From: Stagnimonas sp.
GTDB lineage: Bacteria > Pseudomonadota > Gammaproteobacteria > Nevskiales > Nevskiaceae
DNA: 64,000 bases
Reading direction: 5' to 3'
Assembly: GCA_030696045.1 (NCBI GenBank)
Contig: JAUYNO010000075.1
Location: 48,972-112,971 of the forward strand
In this document: in pieces, positions 1 to 11,536 of the stretch
Layout of the letters: each line of letters begins with the position of its first letter
How positions within the stretch are numbered: position 1 is the first letter of the stretch
Position numbers and translations under genes: made by a program
The notes under the pieces: generated by a model
Told to the model about the DNA's origin: nothing
Database searches by the model: none
What the model saw: the letters and a program-made list of their open reading frames with translations, nothing else

Positions 1-2543
<2,543 letters not shown>

Positions 2544-2729
2544 GAGGACAATCTCCCTTTGAACGGCTTGCGGGCTTCGTGCCGCGTGTTGGTTGCGTTT
2601 GGATGCTGTCGCCTGCCGGGCTGGCGCGGCGTCCGGAGACGCGGGCTGGCCCTGGCAAACGGTTGCCGATGGCGGATGAGAGGCTGGACCGACGATAACG
2701 CGCGGGTGGGGGGGCGTCAACGAATTTTC

Positions 2730-2745
2730 ACAAAATGTTGTGGTG
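2730..2745. promoter_or_regulatory. Possible second, degenerate NrdR box
   Basis: The sequence acaaaatgttgtggtg matches about 9 of 16 consensus positions and starts exactly 30 bp from the better box, close to the usual 31-32 bp pair spacing. On its own it would not be convincing; the spacing is the main support. Confidence 0.35.
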
Positions 2746-2759
2746 TTGCAGTGCATCAA

Positions 2760-2775
2760 CCACTAGATAGTGTGT
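2760..2775. promoter_or_regulatory. NrdR box (strong) upstream of nrdA
   Basis: The sequence ccactagatagtgtgt matches 13 of 16 positions of the NrdR consensus acaCwAtATaTwGtgt, including the conserved C, A, AT and G core. It lies about 220 bp upstream of the nrdA start. NrdR is the ATP-cone repressor of ribonucleotide reductase genes. NrdR boxes usually occur as pairs about three helical turns apart, and a weaker candidate partner sits at 2730-2745. Confidence 0.7.
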
Positions 2776-2803
2776 TTTGTGTTTGCGCAAGTGGCCAACA
2801 AGT

Positions 2804-2812
2804 TGTGGATAA
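2804..2812 (-). promoter_or_regulatory. Perfect DnaA box in the nrdA promoter region
   Basis: The plus strand reads tgtggataa, so the minus strand reads TTATCCACA, a perfect consensus DnaA box. In Escherichia coli nrdAB transcription is controlled by DnaA at boxes in its promoter. Here the box lies 30-40 bp upstream of the NrdR box, which suggests the same coupling of dNTP supply to replication initiation. Only one box is seen, so this is not an origin. Confidence 0.6.
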
Positions 2813-2924
2813 GTGCGGGGTTAAAACCGCAAATCACGGGAAAACAGGGGCTTAGGCGGCCCCGCTTATTTTGCCGCCAGCGCCGAAGGCGACGGGGCCG
2901 CCCCGGCCCGGTCGCCGCCCGGAT

Positions 2925-3878
2925 TCAGCAGACCATGCCGCTGGCCTTGGTGGCGGCGGCGTCGAAGATCTTCTCGGCATTGGCGGCCAGGAAGTGCTTG
3001 AAGATCAGCGGCCGGCCGTCGTCCTGCCAGAGCGGGGTGCCGTCCTCGGCCCGCGCCACGCTGCGCTCGATGATTTCGACGAACTGCTTCTCGGTGGCGG
3101 CCGAGCCCTCGCGGCCGTCGGCTTCCAGCACCGGGGTGGCCATGGTCGCGGCCATGGTCGCGGTCTGTCGCAGCTTGGTGCCGGGCGCGCCCTGGATCGC
3201 CGGCAGCAGCCGGAAGCCGCGCGCTGCCATGGTCGCGGCCATGGTCTCGATGCCGTCAAAGCCGGCGGCGCGCACGTCGATGGTGACGTGGTTGAAGTCC
3301 GGCCCCAGGGCCAGCGCGCTGGCGGCTTCCGGCGATACCGCCGCTACCGCTTCCAGGGTGCTGCGCTTCATCGGCGCGCCGTTACGGTTCATCAGCCGCA
3401 TCGCGAAGTGCTCGACAAAGGCGTCGGCATCGGCGGCGCTCAGGCCGCCCTGCTGCTCGGCGCGCCCGATCTGGGCCAGGAAGGCGCCGTGATCGACGGC
3501 GGCAGCCTGCTGCGCGCAGTCTTGCCGCAGCAGTTCGGCGACCGCGGGCGGAAAGGCCTCCAGATCGACCTGGGAGACAAAGACCTTGAACTGGGTCGAG
3601 TCCTCGCCCGTTGCCTGCAGGTCGAAGCTGACCAGTTTCTTGGCCGGGAAGCGGTAGTCGCGGTCGCGGTGCAGGCCGAGCACCCGCGCGGCGCGCACGA
3701 ACAGGGCGCGGACCTCGGGATCGGCGGTGCGGATGGCGCCGTGGTCGTTGCGGAACACGCCACCCTGCTGCTGTACCAGCTGGCGCAGGGCGACGAAGTC
3801 CGGGACATTGCTGGCGAACTTGGCGGTGGCGCGCTCGACGAAGCGGGCACGCAGGGCGGCGGGGGAGAGCAGGGTCAT
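2925..3878 (-). CDS. DUF1338 family protein (2-oxoadipate dioxygenase/decarboxylase-like)
   Basis: About 317 residues. The protein follows the DUF1338 pattern of HglS/YdcJ: an N-terminal helix with LRARFVERA, then NDHGAIRT (first metal-ligand histidine), a QFKVFVSQVDLE strand, FNHVTIDV (second histidine), a KLRQTA segment and a late glutamate in FVEIIER. HglS is an Fe(II) enzyme converting 2-oxoadipate to 2-hydroxyglutarate in lysine breakdown. This protein is shorter than HglS (about 460), so its substrate is uncertain. The ATG at 3878 was chosen; a GTG at 3905, three bases past the preceding stop, could instead be used by coupling. TMAATMA occurs twice, encoded by an exact 21-bp repeat (3139-3159 and 3226-3246). 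Confidence 0.7.
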   Translation of the reverse strand: MTLLSPAALRARFVERATAKFASNVPDFVALRQLVQQQGGVFRNDHGAIRTADPEVRALFVRAARVLGLHRDRDYRFPAKKLVSFDLQATGEDSTQFKVFVSQVDLEAFPPAVAELLRQDCAQQAAAVDHGAFLAQIGRAEQQGGLSAADADAFVEHFAMRLMNRNGAPMKRSTLEAVAAVSPEAASALALGPDFNHVTIDVRAAGFDGIETMAATMAARGFRLLPAIQGAPGTKLRQTATMAATMATPVLEADGREGSAATEKQFVEIIERSVARAEDGTPLWQDDGRPLIFKHFLAANAEKIFDAAATKASGMVC

Positions 3879-3908
3879 GGCGGCATCACATTGAATGGTG
3901 AACACGCC

Positions 3909-4850
3909 CTAGGGGCGGGGATCGGCGCGGATAGTGTCGCCCGGTTCCGGCGCGTCGAGCAGCAGTTTCGACGGCCGGCAGCTGTAGCGCACCACATCGC
4001 CGGTCTGCTGGGCGATGGGCACGCCGGGGCTGATCGCGCCCTCGCCGGCCAGGATCAGGGTCTCGCCCCGGCGCAGCAACAGCTCCTCGCCGTTGCCGGT
4101 CAGCACATAGCTGCCGTTCTTGCTCTCGTCGATGTAGAGGAATTTCTCGTGATCGAACTCGATGCGGCCGTGCACGCGGGAAACATTCTCGCCCGCCAGC
4201 GGCACCGCGCACTGGGCGTCGCGGCCCAGCCGCAGCGGGCAATCCCGGGGCGCGAACTGGCGCGGCTGGCCGCGCACCCGCAGCACCAGCTCCAGGTACA
4301 TGCCGCTGCTGCTCAGGGTCTGGGCATTGGCGAGACGGGTCTCTGATTCGCCGGCCGGCGCCCAAAGCAGGGACACCTCGCGGCTGAGGCGCAGGTAGTC
4401 CGGCGGCAGCGGCTGGCCCTCGGCCCGCAGCTGCTTGAGAAAGGCCTCGGTGGCGCCGATGCCGTGGGACGGCACCTGGCTTACGAGGATAGGCAACTGG
4501 GGCACGAAGTCGCCCCGCAGATCCTTGCCGACCACGGTGCACTGGCCCCAGTCGAGCAGCACCTGCGCCGACAGCAGGCGCCGTACCGGATCGGCCAGGC
4601 GCAGGCGCTCGACCTCGGCGATGAAGGCCTGCGCCGCCTGCCAGCCCTCGGCGGCACTGCGGAAGCCGGCCAGCACCCGGGTGCTGGCGAGTTCCAGCGC
4701 CTGGCCGCGCGCGGCCTCCACCGCCAGGTTCAGCCGGTACCAGTCGTCATAGACGAGCACGCCATCGACGATGCGCGAGCCGCGTGCGTCGCTGAAGATC
4801 GCCAGCAGCGCGCAAGCATCGAAAGGGCGATTGCTGGGGAGCAGGGGCAC
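3909..4850 (-). CDS. FHA-domain protein (first of an adjacent pair)
   Basis: 313 residues from a GTG start only three bases past the stop of the other FHA gene, so the pair is surely co-transcribed. The C-terminal part (about 195-290) is a forkhead-associated domain: LRLGRD, then NVSRVHGRIEF and SKNGSYV give the phosphothreonine-binding Arg, Ser-x-x-His and Asn positions. The N-terminal 170 residues resemble those of its neighbour and could be a degenerate nucleotide-cyclase-like or regulatory domain, but no catalytic motif was seen. There is no signal peptide or membrane segment. With the divergent Ser/Thr kinase next door, a role as reader of phosphothreonine marks is a reasonable inference. 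Confidence 0.85.
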   Translation of the reverse strand: MPLLPSNRPFDACALLAIFSDARGSRIVDGVLVYDDWYRLNLAVEAARGQALELASTRVLAGFRSAAEGWQAAQAFIAEVERLRLADPVRRLLSAQVLLDWGQCTVVGKDLRGDFVPQLPILVSQVPSHGIGATEAFLKQLRAEGQPLPPDYLRLSREVSLLWAPAGESETRLANAQTLSSSGMYLELVLRVRGQPRQFAPRDCPLRLGRDAQCAVPLAGENVSRVHGRIEFDHEKFLYIDESKNGSYVLTGNGEELLLRRGETLILAGEGAISPGVPIAQQTGDVVRYSCRPSKLLLDAPEPGDTIRADPRP

Positions 4851-4853
4851 GGT

Positions 4854-5738
4854 TCAATCCCCCGGATCTTCGGTGAGGCAGCGGTACAGGATGACGTCGC
4901 CGGTCTGTTCCACCAGGGTCGCGCCCGGGCTGATGACGCCATCGCTGAGCAGGGGAAAGCGGTCGGCGCGCAGGAACACCTCGTTGCCGGCGGTGGTCAG
5001 GTAGCTGCCGTTGCGGGAGTCGTCGCGCAGGTGGAAGCGGCCGGCGTCGTAGAGGATGGCGCCGTGCAGGCGCGAGACATTGGGGCCGCCGATGATCAGC
5101 GCGCAGGCGGAATCGCGGCCGATGGTGTAAGGGCAGTCCTCGGGCCGCACGGTCTGGCTGCTGCCGCGCCGGGTCAGGCGCAGGGCGAGGTGCCGCCCGC
5201 TGTCGCGGACGCTGGAGACATGGACGGTCTTCTCGCGATAGGTGCTGGCGCCATCGCGCCAGGGCAGCTCCATCACGCCCTTGAGGGCGGCGCTCTCGCC
5301 CTCGTGCAGTTCGAACGGCAGCAGCTCGGAGCGCACCGCCGGCTGCAGGTGGAGGATGGCGTCGTGCGTCAGCAGCAGGCTGTGATCGCGGGCGTGGCTG
5401 AGGATCTCGCGCACCCGGTCGACCGGCAGCTGCTCGGAACTCTCCGGCCAGACCTCCAGCACGGCGCGGCCGCAGTAGTTGCCGATCCGGCCGTCCGCCT
5501 GCAGCTCCTCGGCCAGACGCAGGAAGGCGAGCGCGGCGTCGAGCGCGTGCTCCATACGGTCGTACATGCCCAGGAACTCGCCGCCGCCGGTGACCGCGAT
5601 CGCCGCGCTCGGGCGCTCCAGGGCCGCCTTCAGCTTGGCCTGGTGCTCGTTGCCGAGCGGGCCGCCGCCGCGCACCGGCGCGGCATGGGCGAGCAGGACG
5701 ACGTTGACGCGGGCGTCGGTGGCGGCGGCTGGCTTCAT
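4854..5738 (-). CDS. FHA-domain protein (second of an adjacent pair)
   Basis: 294 residues, ATG start. The FHA domain occupies about 190-275: YTIGRD, NVSRLHGAILY, then DSRNGSYLT. It shares with the downstream FHA protein both the FHA half and the closing motif (ISPG...QQTGDV / VEQTGDV), so the two arose by duplication. The N-terminal half (AVTGGGEFLGMYDRMEHALDA region) resembles the fold of class III nucleotide cyclases and their degenerate relatives, but metal-binding residues are not evident. It is divergent from the kinase-FGE gene across a 163-bp gap. Likely cytoplasmic signalling partner of that kinase (inference). Confidence 0.85.
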   Translation of the reverse strand: MKPAAATDARVNVVLLAHAAPVRGGGPLGNEHQAKLKAALERPSAAIAVTGGGEFLGMYDRMEHALDAALAFLRLAEELQADGRIGNYCGRAVLEVWPESSEQLPVDRVREILSHARDHSLLLTHDAILHLQPAVRSELLPFELHEGESAALKGVMELPWRDGASTYREKTVHVSSVRDSGRHLALRLTRRGSSQTVRPEDCPYTIGRDSACALIIGGPNVSRLHGAILYDAGRFHLRDDSRNGSYLTTAGNEVFLRADRFPLLSDGVISPGATLVEQTGDVILYRCLTEDPGD

Positions 5739-5886
5739 GCGGCGTGATCGTCCTTGGGCATCGCGAACAGTGCTGACAGGCGCCAGTTGAGCGCGTCTGC
5801 CGGATCAGTGCAAGCCGTCACGGCACCGGCGGGCGTCGGGAGCGGAAGGCCGGCTGACAGCCCGGTCGCATGGCCGGTACTGCGCT

Positions 5887-5894
5887 TATACAAT
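5887..5894 (+). promoter_or_regulatory. Candidate -10 element giving a leaderless kinase mRNA
   Basis: The sequence tatacaat contains a good -10 (TACAAT, 5889-5894) that ends seven bases before the ATG at 5902. Transcription would then begin at or next to the start codon. No Shine-Dalgarno sequence precedes the ATG, which fits leaderless translation. No good -35 was found. Confidence 0.4.
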
Positions 5895-5901
5895 CGCCGG
5901 C

Positions 5902-8331
5902 ATGATCCCGATCGACTCCGCAGCCGCATCCGGGCGTTACCAGAAGCACTGTCCGGGCTGCTTCCAGCTCAAGGAAGGTGCTGCGGTCTGTCCGCACTGC
6001 GGCTACGACGAGTCGACTCCGCGCAGCCCGTTGTTCCTGCCGCACGGCATGATCCTCGGCGGCCAGTACCGGGTCGGTCGGGTGCTGGGGCGGCCCGGCG
6101 GCTTCGGCATCACCTACCTGGGCTGGGACATCAACCTGCAGCAGCGGGTGGCGATCAAGGAATACCTGCCGCGCGAACTGGCGGCGCGCACCCAGGCCAT
6201 GCTCGACGTCTGCGCCCACACGCCGGAAGACCGCCGCGGCTTCGAGTTCGGCAAGGAGCAGTTCCTGCGCGAGGCGCGCATCGTCGCCAAGCTCGATCAC
6301 CCCAACATCGTGCGGGTGCGCAATTTCTTCAACGCCCATTCCACCGCCTACCTGGTGATGGACTACTACGAGGGCATGTCGCTCGGCGATTACCTGACCA
6401 ATGTCCGCACCCGGCTGGAGCCGGAGCTGGCGATCCCCCTGGTCAAGCCCATCCTCGACGGCCTGCAGTACGTGCACGAGCGCGGCCTGGTGCACCGCGA
6501 CCTGAAGCCGCACAACATCTACCTCGCCGCCGTCGGCCGCCCCATCGTGCTCGACTTCGGTGCCGCCCGGCAGGCGGCCGGCGACCGCGTGCAGAGCCTG
6601 TCGGTGGTGCTGACCGAAGGCTATGCGCCGCTGGAGCAGTACCAGCGCCGCGCCATCCAGGGCCCCTGGACCGACGTCTACGGGGTCGCCGCGACGCTGT
6701 ACCGGATGATCGCCGGCCACGCGCCGCCGATCGCGCTCGATCGCATCGGCCAGGACCCGGTCGAGACCGACGGCTGGGAGGCGGTGCCCGAGGGCCTGAT
6801 CCCGGCCATGCGCAAGGCGCTGGCGGTGCGCCCCAGCGACCGCTACCAGAGCGCCCTGGAATTCCGCACCGCGCTGGAACAGTACCGGAGCGTCGGCAGC
6901 CCGATCCCGGCCGAGGTCACGCCGGCCCGTGGTCGTCGCGAAACCGACCCCGTCTCGAAGCCGCGCGTCGGCACCCTGCCGCCGAAGCCGCGCAGCAACA
7001 CCTTGCCGCCGATGACGCCGGTCTCGGCAGAGCGTCCGCCGGTGCCGCTCAGTCCGATTTCCTCGCGGGTGCCGGTGGACGCTCCGCTGATGTCGCCAGT
7101 GGTGCTGCGGGCGACGGCGCCGCCATCGACACCCACCGCGCCGCCGGTGTCGGTGCCGGTCGCAAACCCGGAAGCCGAGCGCGAGGACGCCATGCCGCCG
7201 CGTCCGGCCGGCGGCTATCCGCTGCTGAACCTGCCGCCGGGTGCGGTCGCCGCCACGCCGCGACCCGCCGAAGCGCCCGTGCCGCCACCGGGGCAGCCGC
7301 TCTACCGCCGGGTCGAGGAGGCCGGCGCACCGCCGGTGCCGATGTCGCGGCCTTCGCCGCAGGCGCTGCGGCGGCGTGCAGTGGACCGCAAGGGCACGCT
7401 CCAGCGCCGGGGCTTGTTGCTGGCGCTGCTGCTGGTCGCGTCCGGGGCGGTGGTCTATGTGCTGCTCAATCCACCCGGCGAGACGCCGGTGCCGCCGCAG
7501 GTGTCGCCCGCCGCGGCCGGCGAGCCAGCGGCAGCCACGCCGGCCACCCCCGATCCGCTGCCAGTGGCGGGTGTCCCGCCGCCGTCGCCGCCCGTCGACG
7601 CCGAGCCGCTGCTGCCCGGCGAGCCACCGGAGACGGTGGTGCTGCCCAGTGGCGAGCTGCCGGTGGCGGGCAGCGAGGGCCTGCTGGCGATGCGGTCGTT
7701 CCGGGTCGGCGTCACCGAGGTCACGGTCGGCCAGTTCCGCGACTTCGTCCGCCGCAGCGGCTACCGCAATCCGCGCTGGCAGAACTATCCCTGCGAGAGC
7801 GCCGGTGGCCGTCTGCCGGAATGGGACAATCCCGGCTATGCCCAGACCGAGGACTTCCCGGTGGTCTGCGTCAGCTGGGCCGATGCCAATGCCTACAGCC
7901 AGTGGCTGAGCCGCGAGACCGGCCTGCGTTACCGCCTGCCCACCGAGGCCGAATGGGAGTACGCCGCGCGCGCCGGCACCCGCGGCCGCTACTGGTGGGG
8001 CAATGAGGTGACCGCCGGCGTTGCCGCCTGCCAGAACTGCCTGCCCGAGGTGCCGACCCAACCCGCCGCCGTGCGCAGCTTCCCGGGCAATCCCTTCGGG
8101 CTCTACGAGACCCTAGGCAATGCCCGCGAGTGGACCTGCTCCAGCTACCAGTCCGCCGGGGTCAGCAACCGCTGTGGCACGCCCGGTGAAGACAGCCGGG
8201 TGGCGGTGCGGGGTGGCTCCTGGCAGCAAGGGCAGGAGGCGCTCGACATCAGCAGCCGCGAGGGCTTCGAACCCTACCGCCGCAATGTCTGGACCGGCTT
8301 CCGTGTGGTGCAGGATTTGCCGGGCGGATAA
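5902..8331 (+). CDS. Ser/Thr protein kinase with zinc ribbon, membrane segment and FGE-sulfatase domain
   Basis: 809 residues. An N-terminal zinc ribbon (Cys17, 20, 30, 33) is followed by a kinase domain at about 50-315 with a glycine loop ([12 protein letters not shown]), AIKEYLP lysine, HRDLKPHN catalytic loop and DFGAAR. A Pro-rich linker leads to one membrane helix at about 503-523 ([18 protein letters not shown]). The outer part (about 590-805) is a formylglycine-generating-enzyme/SUMF1-like domain: [42 protein letters not shown] and a C-terminal GFRVV. Such domains often do not act on sulfatases. The kinase would face the cytoplasm and the FGE domain the periplasm. Two FHA genes lie divergently upstream. 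Substrates unknown. Confidence 0.93.
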   Translation: MIPIDSAAASGRYQKHCPGCFQLKEGAAVCPHCGYDESTPRSPLFLPHGMILGGQYRVGRVLGRPGGFGITYLGWDINLQQRVAIKEYLPRELAARTQAMLDVCAHTPEDRRGFEFGKEQFLREARIVAKLDHPNIVRVRNFFNAHSTAYLVMDYYEGMSLGDYLTNVRTRLEPELAIPLVKPILDGLQYVHERGLVHRDLKPHNIYLAAVGRPIVLDFGAARQAAGDRVQSLSVVLTEGYAPLEQYQRRAIQGPWTDVYGVAATLYRMIAGHAPPIALDRIGQDPVETDGWEAVPEGLIPAMRKALAVRPSDRYQSALEFRTALEQYRSVGSPIPAEVTPARGRRETDPVSKPRVGTLPPKPRSNTLPPMTPVSAERPPVPLSPISSRVPVDAPLMSPVVLRATAPPSTPTAPPVSVPVANPEAEREDAMPPRPAGGYPLLNLPPGAVAATPRPAEAPVPPPGQPLYRRVEEAGAPPVPMSRPSPQALRRRAVDRKGTLQRRGLLLALLLVASGAVVYVLLNPPGETPVPPQVSPAAAGEPAAATPATPDPLPVAGVPPPSPPVDAEPLLPGEPPETVVLPSGELPVAGSEGLLAMRSFRVGVTEVTVGQFRDFVRRSGYRNPRWQNYPCESAGGRLPEWDNPGYAQTEDFPVVCVSWADANAYSQWLSRETGLRYRLPTEAEWEYAARAGTRGRYWWGNEVTAGVAACQNCLPEVPTQPAAVRSFPGNPFGLYETLGNAREWTCSSYQSAGVSNRCGTPGEDSRVAVRGGSWQQGQEALDISSREGFEPYRRNVWTGFRVVQDLPGG

Positions 8332-8405
8332 GGGTTCCCCTGCGGTACGGCGCCGACTCGCCCGGCTCGCATCCCGTCCGCTGCGCGGTCGTAGGCTCGC
8401 GGCGC

Positions 8406-8461
8406 ACCGCCGCAATGTCTGGGCCGGTTTCCGCGTGGTGCAGGATCTGCCGGGCGGATAG
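8406..8461 (+). pseudogene. Remnant copy of the 3' end of a kinase/FGE gene
   Basis: Positions 8406-8460 repeat 8276-8330, the end of the kinase-FGE gene, with four mismatches in 55 bp. Three are silent, one changes Thr to Ala, and the stop is TAG instead of TAA. The copy still reads [17 protein letters not shown] before its stop. The 75 bp between the copies resembles nothing else here. The silent-biased changes suggest that this is the tail of a former tandem paralog whose body was deleted, rather than a recent slip. No start or promoter remains. Confidence 0.75.
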
Positions 8462-8476
8462 GGACGGGCGCCGACC

Positions 8477-9661
8477 TCAGCCGCCGCGCAGGGCCTCCAC
8501 CACCCGCATCCGCGCCGCCCGGATCGCCGGTGGCAGGCCGCCCAGCAGGCCGATGAGGGTGGCCCAGATCAGGCCCTTCTGCATCAGCTCCGGCGTCACC
8601 GCGAAGTTGAAGGCGATCTGGGTGAAGTTGGCGCCGAGGGTGGACACCGTCATGTTGTTGAACAGGACGTAGGCGACCGCCGCGCCCAGGACGCCGCCGG
8701 TCAGCGCCAGCAACAGGGCCTCGGTCAGCACTGACAGCACCACCGGCAGGCCGGAGAAGCCGATCGCGCGCAGGGTGGCGATCTCCACCTGCCGGGTGGA
8801 GACCGCCGAGTACATGCTGTTGAGCGCGCCGAACAGCGCGCCCACCGCCATGATCGCCGCCACCACCGAGGTCAGCATGCCGATCTGCTGGGTGAATTGC
8901 TGCGACTGGCTGGAGTAGTAGGCGACCTCGGTGCTGGCATCGACCTGCAGGCGTGGGTCGGCCTTGATCGCCGCCTGGATGCCCGGGAGGCTCTGCGCCG
9001 ACTGCATCTGCGCCAGCATCGACGAGGCCGAGCCACCACGCCCGAAGGCCGAGCGGGCGGTGTTGGCATCGGTCCAGAGTTCGGACTCGTGGGCATCGCC
9101 GTCGGCGCTGAAGGTGCCGACCACGGTCCACTCCGAGCCCCGGAATTTCAGCACCGCGCCGAGCTGGACACCCTGGAACTGGTTGGCGGCGCCCTTGCCG
9201 ACCACCACTTCGCGCAGGCCCGGGGTGAACCAGCGGCCCTCGATCAGCTTCGCCTCGGGTCGCAGTTGCAGGCCCAGGGGCTCGACGCCGCGCAGCGAGA
9301 CATTGACGTCGGCGCGCTGGGCGCCTTCGCCCCGGCGCAGTTCGGTGATCACCACCAGCTCCGCCGACACCAGCGGCCGGCCCTCGGCATCGCGGGCGAG
9401 GCCCGGCAGTTCGCGCAGCAGCGGCAGGATGTCCGGCATCAGCGTCGACGACAGCTCGCTGGTGACGCCGCCGGCCAGGACCATCAGGCGGTCGTCCTTG
9501 CCGGTGGCCTTCAGGGTGGCGCCGAAGCCCTGGGCCATCGACAGCATCGCCACCAGCACGCCGACCACGCCGGCAATGCCGATGACGATCACCAGGGAAG
9601 AGCCAAGCCGCTGTGGAATCGCCCGCAGGTTCATCAGGGTGATGGCGAGGATCTGTTTCAT
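8477..9661 (-). CDS. ABC transporter permease, FtsX/MacB type (second permease)
   Basis: 394 residues. The layout is that of FtsX-family permeases: a first membrane helix near residues 20-42 (SLVIVIGIAGVVGVLVAML), a periplasmic domain of about 230 residues, then three helices at about 275-300, 325-350 and 360-385, ending in RMRVVEALRGG. It is the last gene of a four-gene minus-strand operon (adaptor, ATPase, two permeases) and starts 10 bases after the stop of the other permease. The two permeases are diverged homologs and probably form a heterodimer. Substrate unknown; the set resembles MacAB/YknWXYZ-type peptide, lipid or drug exporters. Confidence 0.88.
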   Translation of the reverse strand: MKQILAITLMNLRAIPQRLGSSLVIVIGIAGVVGVLVAMLSMAQGFGATLKATGKDDRLMVLAGGVTSELSSTLMPDILPLLRELPGLARDAEGRPLVSAELVVITELRRGEGAQRADVNVSLRGVEPLGLQLRPEAKLIEGRWFTPGLREVVVGKGAANQFQGVQLGAVLKFRGSEWTVVGTFSADGDAHESELWTDANTARSAFGRGGSASSMLAQMQSAQSLPGIQAAIKADPRLQVDASTEVAYYSSQSQQFTQQIGMLTSVVAAIMAVGALFGALNSMYSAVSTRQVEIATLRAIGFSGLPVVLSVLTEALLLALTGGVLGAAVAYVLFNNMTVSTLGANFTQIAFNFAVTPELMQKGLIWATLIGLLGGLPPAIRAARMRVVEALRGG

Positions 9662-9671
9662 GGCTTGTTCC

Positions 9672-10832
9672 CTAGCGGCCGCTGAGGCCGTCGACGATCG
9701 ACAGCCGCATGGCCCGCAGCGCCGGTGGCAGCCCGACCAGCAGGCCGACCCCGAGCATGCTGGCGACCGCGATCAGCCAGACCGTGGCATCGGCGCGCAG
9801 GGGCGGAAAGGAAACCGGCGCGTGCGCCAGCGCGACCATGGCCGCGCTCGCCAGCGCCATGCCGACCAGGCCGCCGATGACGCACATCAGCAGCGATTCG
9901 GCGAGCACCAGGCCGAGCACGCCGCCGTTGCTGAAGCCCAGGGTCTTGAGCACCGCCAGCTCCGGAATCCGCTCGCGCACTGCCTGGCTCATGGTGTTGC
10001 CGGTGAGCAGCAGGATGGTGAAGAACACGGCGCCGAGGATGGCGTTGAGGATGAGGCTGAGGTTGCCGACCTGGCGCACGAAGTTGAGGTTGAACTCCTT
10101 CTCCGACTGGGTCTTGGTCTCGTCCGGCGAGTTCTCGAACATGGCATCGACCTGGCGGCCGATGGCCTCGGCGCGGTTGGGGTCGGTGATGCGCAGCACG
10201 TAGATGCCGGCCGTGCCCTGGCCGAACAGGCGCGCCTCGTCGAAGTAGTCGTAGCGGATGTACATGTTGCCCATGCGCGGGCAGGAGTCGGCCGTGGTGT
10301 TGTCGAAGATGCCGACCAGGTCAAAGGCCCAGGCGCGCGAGCCATCCTTGAGCGGAAAGATCTGGCTGTTGAGCGGAATACGGTCGCCGACCTTCCAGCC
10401 GAAGCGTTCGGCCAGTTGCCGGCCGGCGACGGCGGCCGTGCGCGAGCCTTTCCAGGCCTCGGCCTGCTCGGCGGGCAGGGTGCATTCGGTGAAGGTCTTG
10501 AGCCAGCGCTCGGGCACCACCGCGAACTGCGGGAAGAAATTCTTCGGGTCCTTGTAGACGCCGCCGAAGAACTGCGACCAGGACACTTGCTCGACCCCGG
10601 GCACCGCCTCCAGCTGCGGCAGCAGGCGCAGCGGCAGCGGCGAGGTGAAGGAAACCCGCGCCTGGGTAATCAGCAGATTGGCGCTGAGGTTGATGGTGCC
10701 GCCGTAGAACAGCGAGTTGGCGGCCTGCAGCAGGCCCAGCAGCAGGAAGGCGGCGACCAGCGAAAACATGGTCAGCCAGGTGCGCGTCTTCTTGCGCCAG
10801 AGCGTGGCCCAGAGCAGGGGGAAGTATTTCAT
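9672..10832 (-). CDS. ABC transporter permease, FtsX/MacB type (first permease)
   Basis: 386 residues with a GGAGG seven bases before the ATG. One N-terminal helix (LTMFSLVAAFLLLGLLQAA), a periplasmic domain to about residue 255, then three helices (around 265-285, 315-340 and 350-372) and a C-terminal RLSIVDGLSGR that mirrors the partner's RMRVVEALRGG. The periplasmic part has CTLPAEQAEAW and DSCPRMG, giving two cysteines that could pair. It lies 14 bases after the ATPase gene and would be energised by it. Confidence 0.88.
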   Translation of the reverse strand: MKYFPLLWATLWRKKTRTWLTMFSLVAAFLLLGLLQAANSLFYGGTINLSANLLITQARVSFTSPLPLRLLPQLEAVPGVEQVSWSQFFGGVYKDPKNFFPQFAVVPERWLKTFTECTLPAEQAEAWKGSRTAAVAGRQLAERFGWKVGDRIPLNSQIFPLKDGSRAWAFDLVGIFDNTTADSCPRMGNMYIRYDYFDEARLFGQGTAGIYVLRITDPNRAEAIGRQVDAMFENSPDETKTQSEKEFNLNFVRQVGNLSLILNAILGAVFFTILLLTGNTMSQAVRERIPELAVLKTLGFSNGGVLGLVLAESLLMCVIGGLVGMALASAAMVALAHAPVSFPPLRADATVWLIAVASMLGVGLLVGLPPALRAMRLSIVDGLSGR

Positions 10833-10846
10833 GGCGACCTCCGCGC

Positions 10847-11528
<682 letters not shown>

Positions 11529-11536
<8 letters not shown>

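Larger units (their letters stand above)
2544..2924 (-). promoter_or_regulatory. nrdA promoter region (381-bp intergenic)
   Basis: This is the longest gene-free stretch in the window. It separates nrdA from the DUF1338 gene upstream on the same strand. Its centre (about 2715-2850) is clearly AT-richer than its flanks and holds an NrdR-like box, a weaker second copy about 30 bp away and a DnaA box. On the minus strand a possible -10 (TATCTA) lies inside the NrdR box with TTGCGC 15 bp upstream, but this promoter assignment is weak. The outer parts are GC-rich and show nothing recognisable. Confidence 0.6.

Noticed and set aside
2804..2812. Replication origin near the DnaA box
   Set aside because: Only one DnaA box, no AT-rich unwinding element and no dnaA/dnaN neighbours.
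2871..4346. Plus-strand open frame over the DUF1338 and first FHA genes
   Set aside because: Antisense shadow of two recognisable minus-strand genes.
5818..8061. 747-codon minus-strand frame across the kinase-FGE gene
   Set aside because: The plus strand carries all kinase and FGE motifs; this is antisense shadow.
3909..8331. Type VI secretion regulatory locus (FHA plus kinase)
   Set aside because: No tss core genes are in the window; FHA and kinase alone are not enough.
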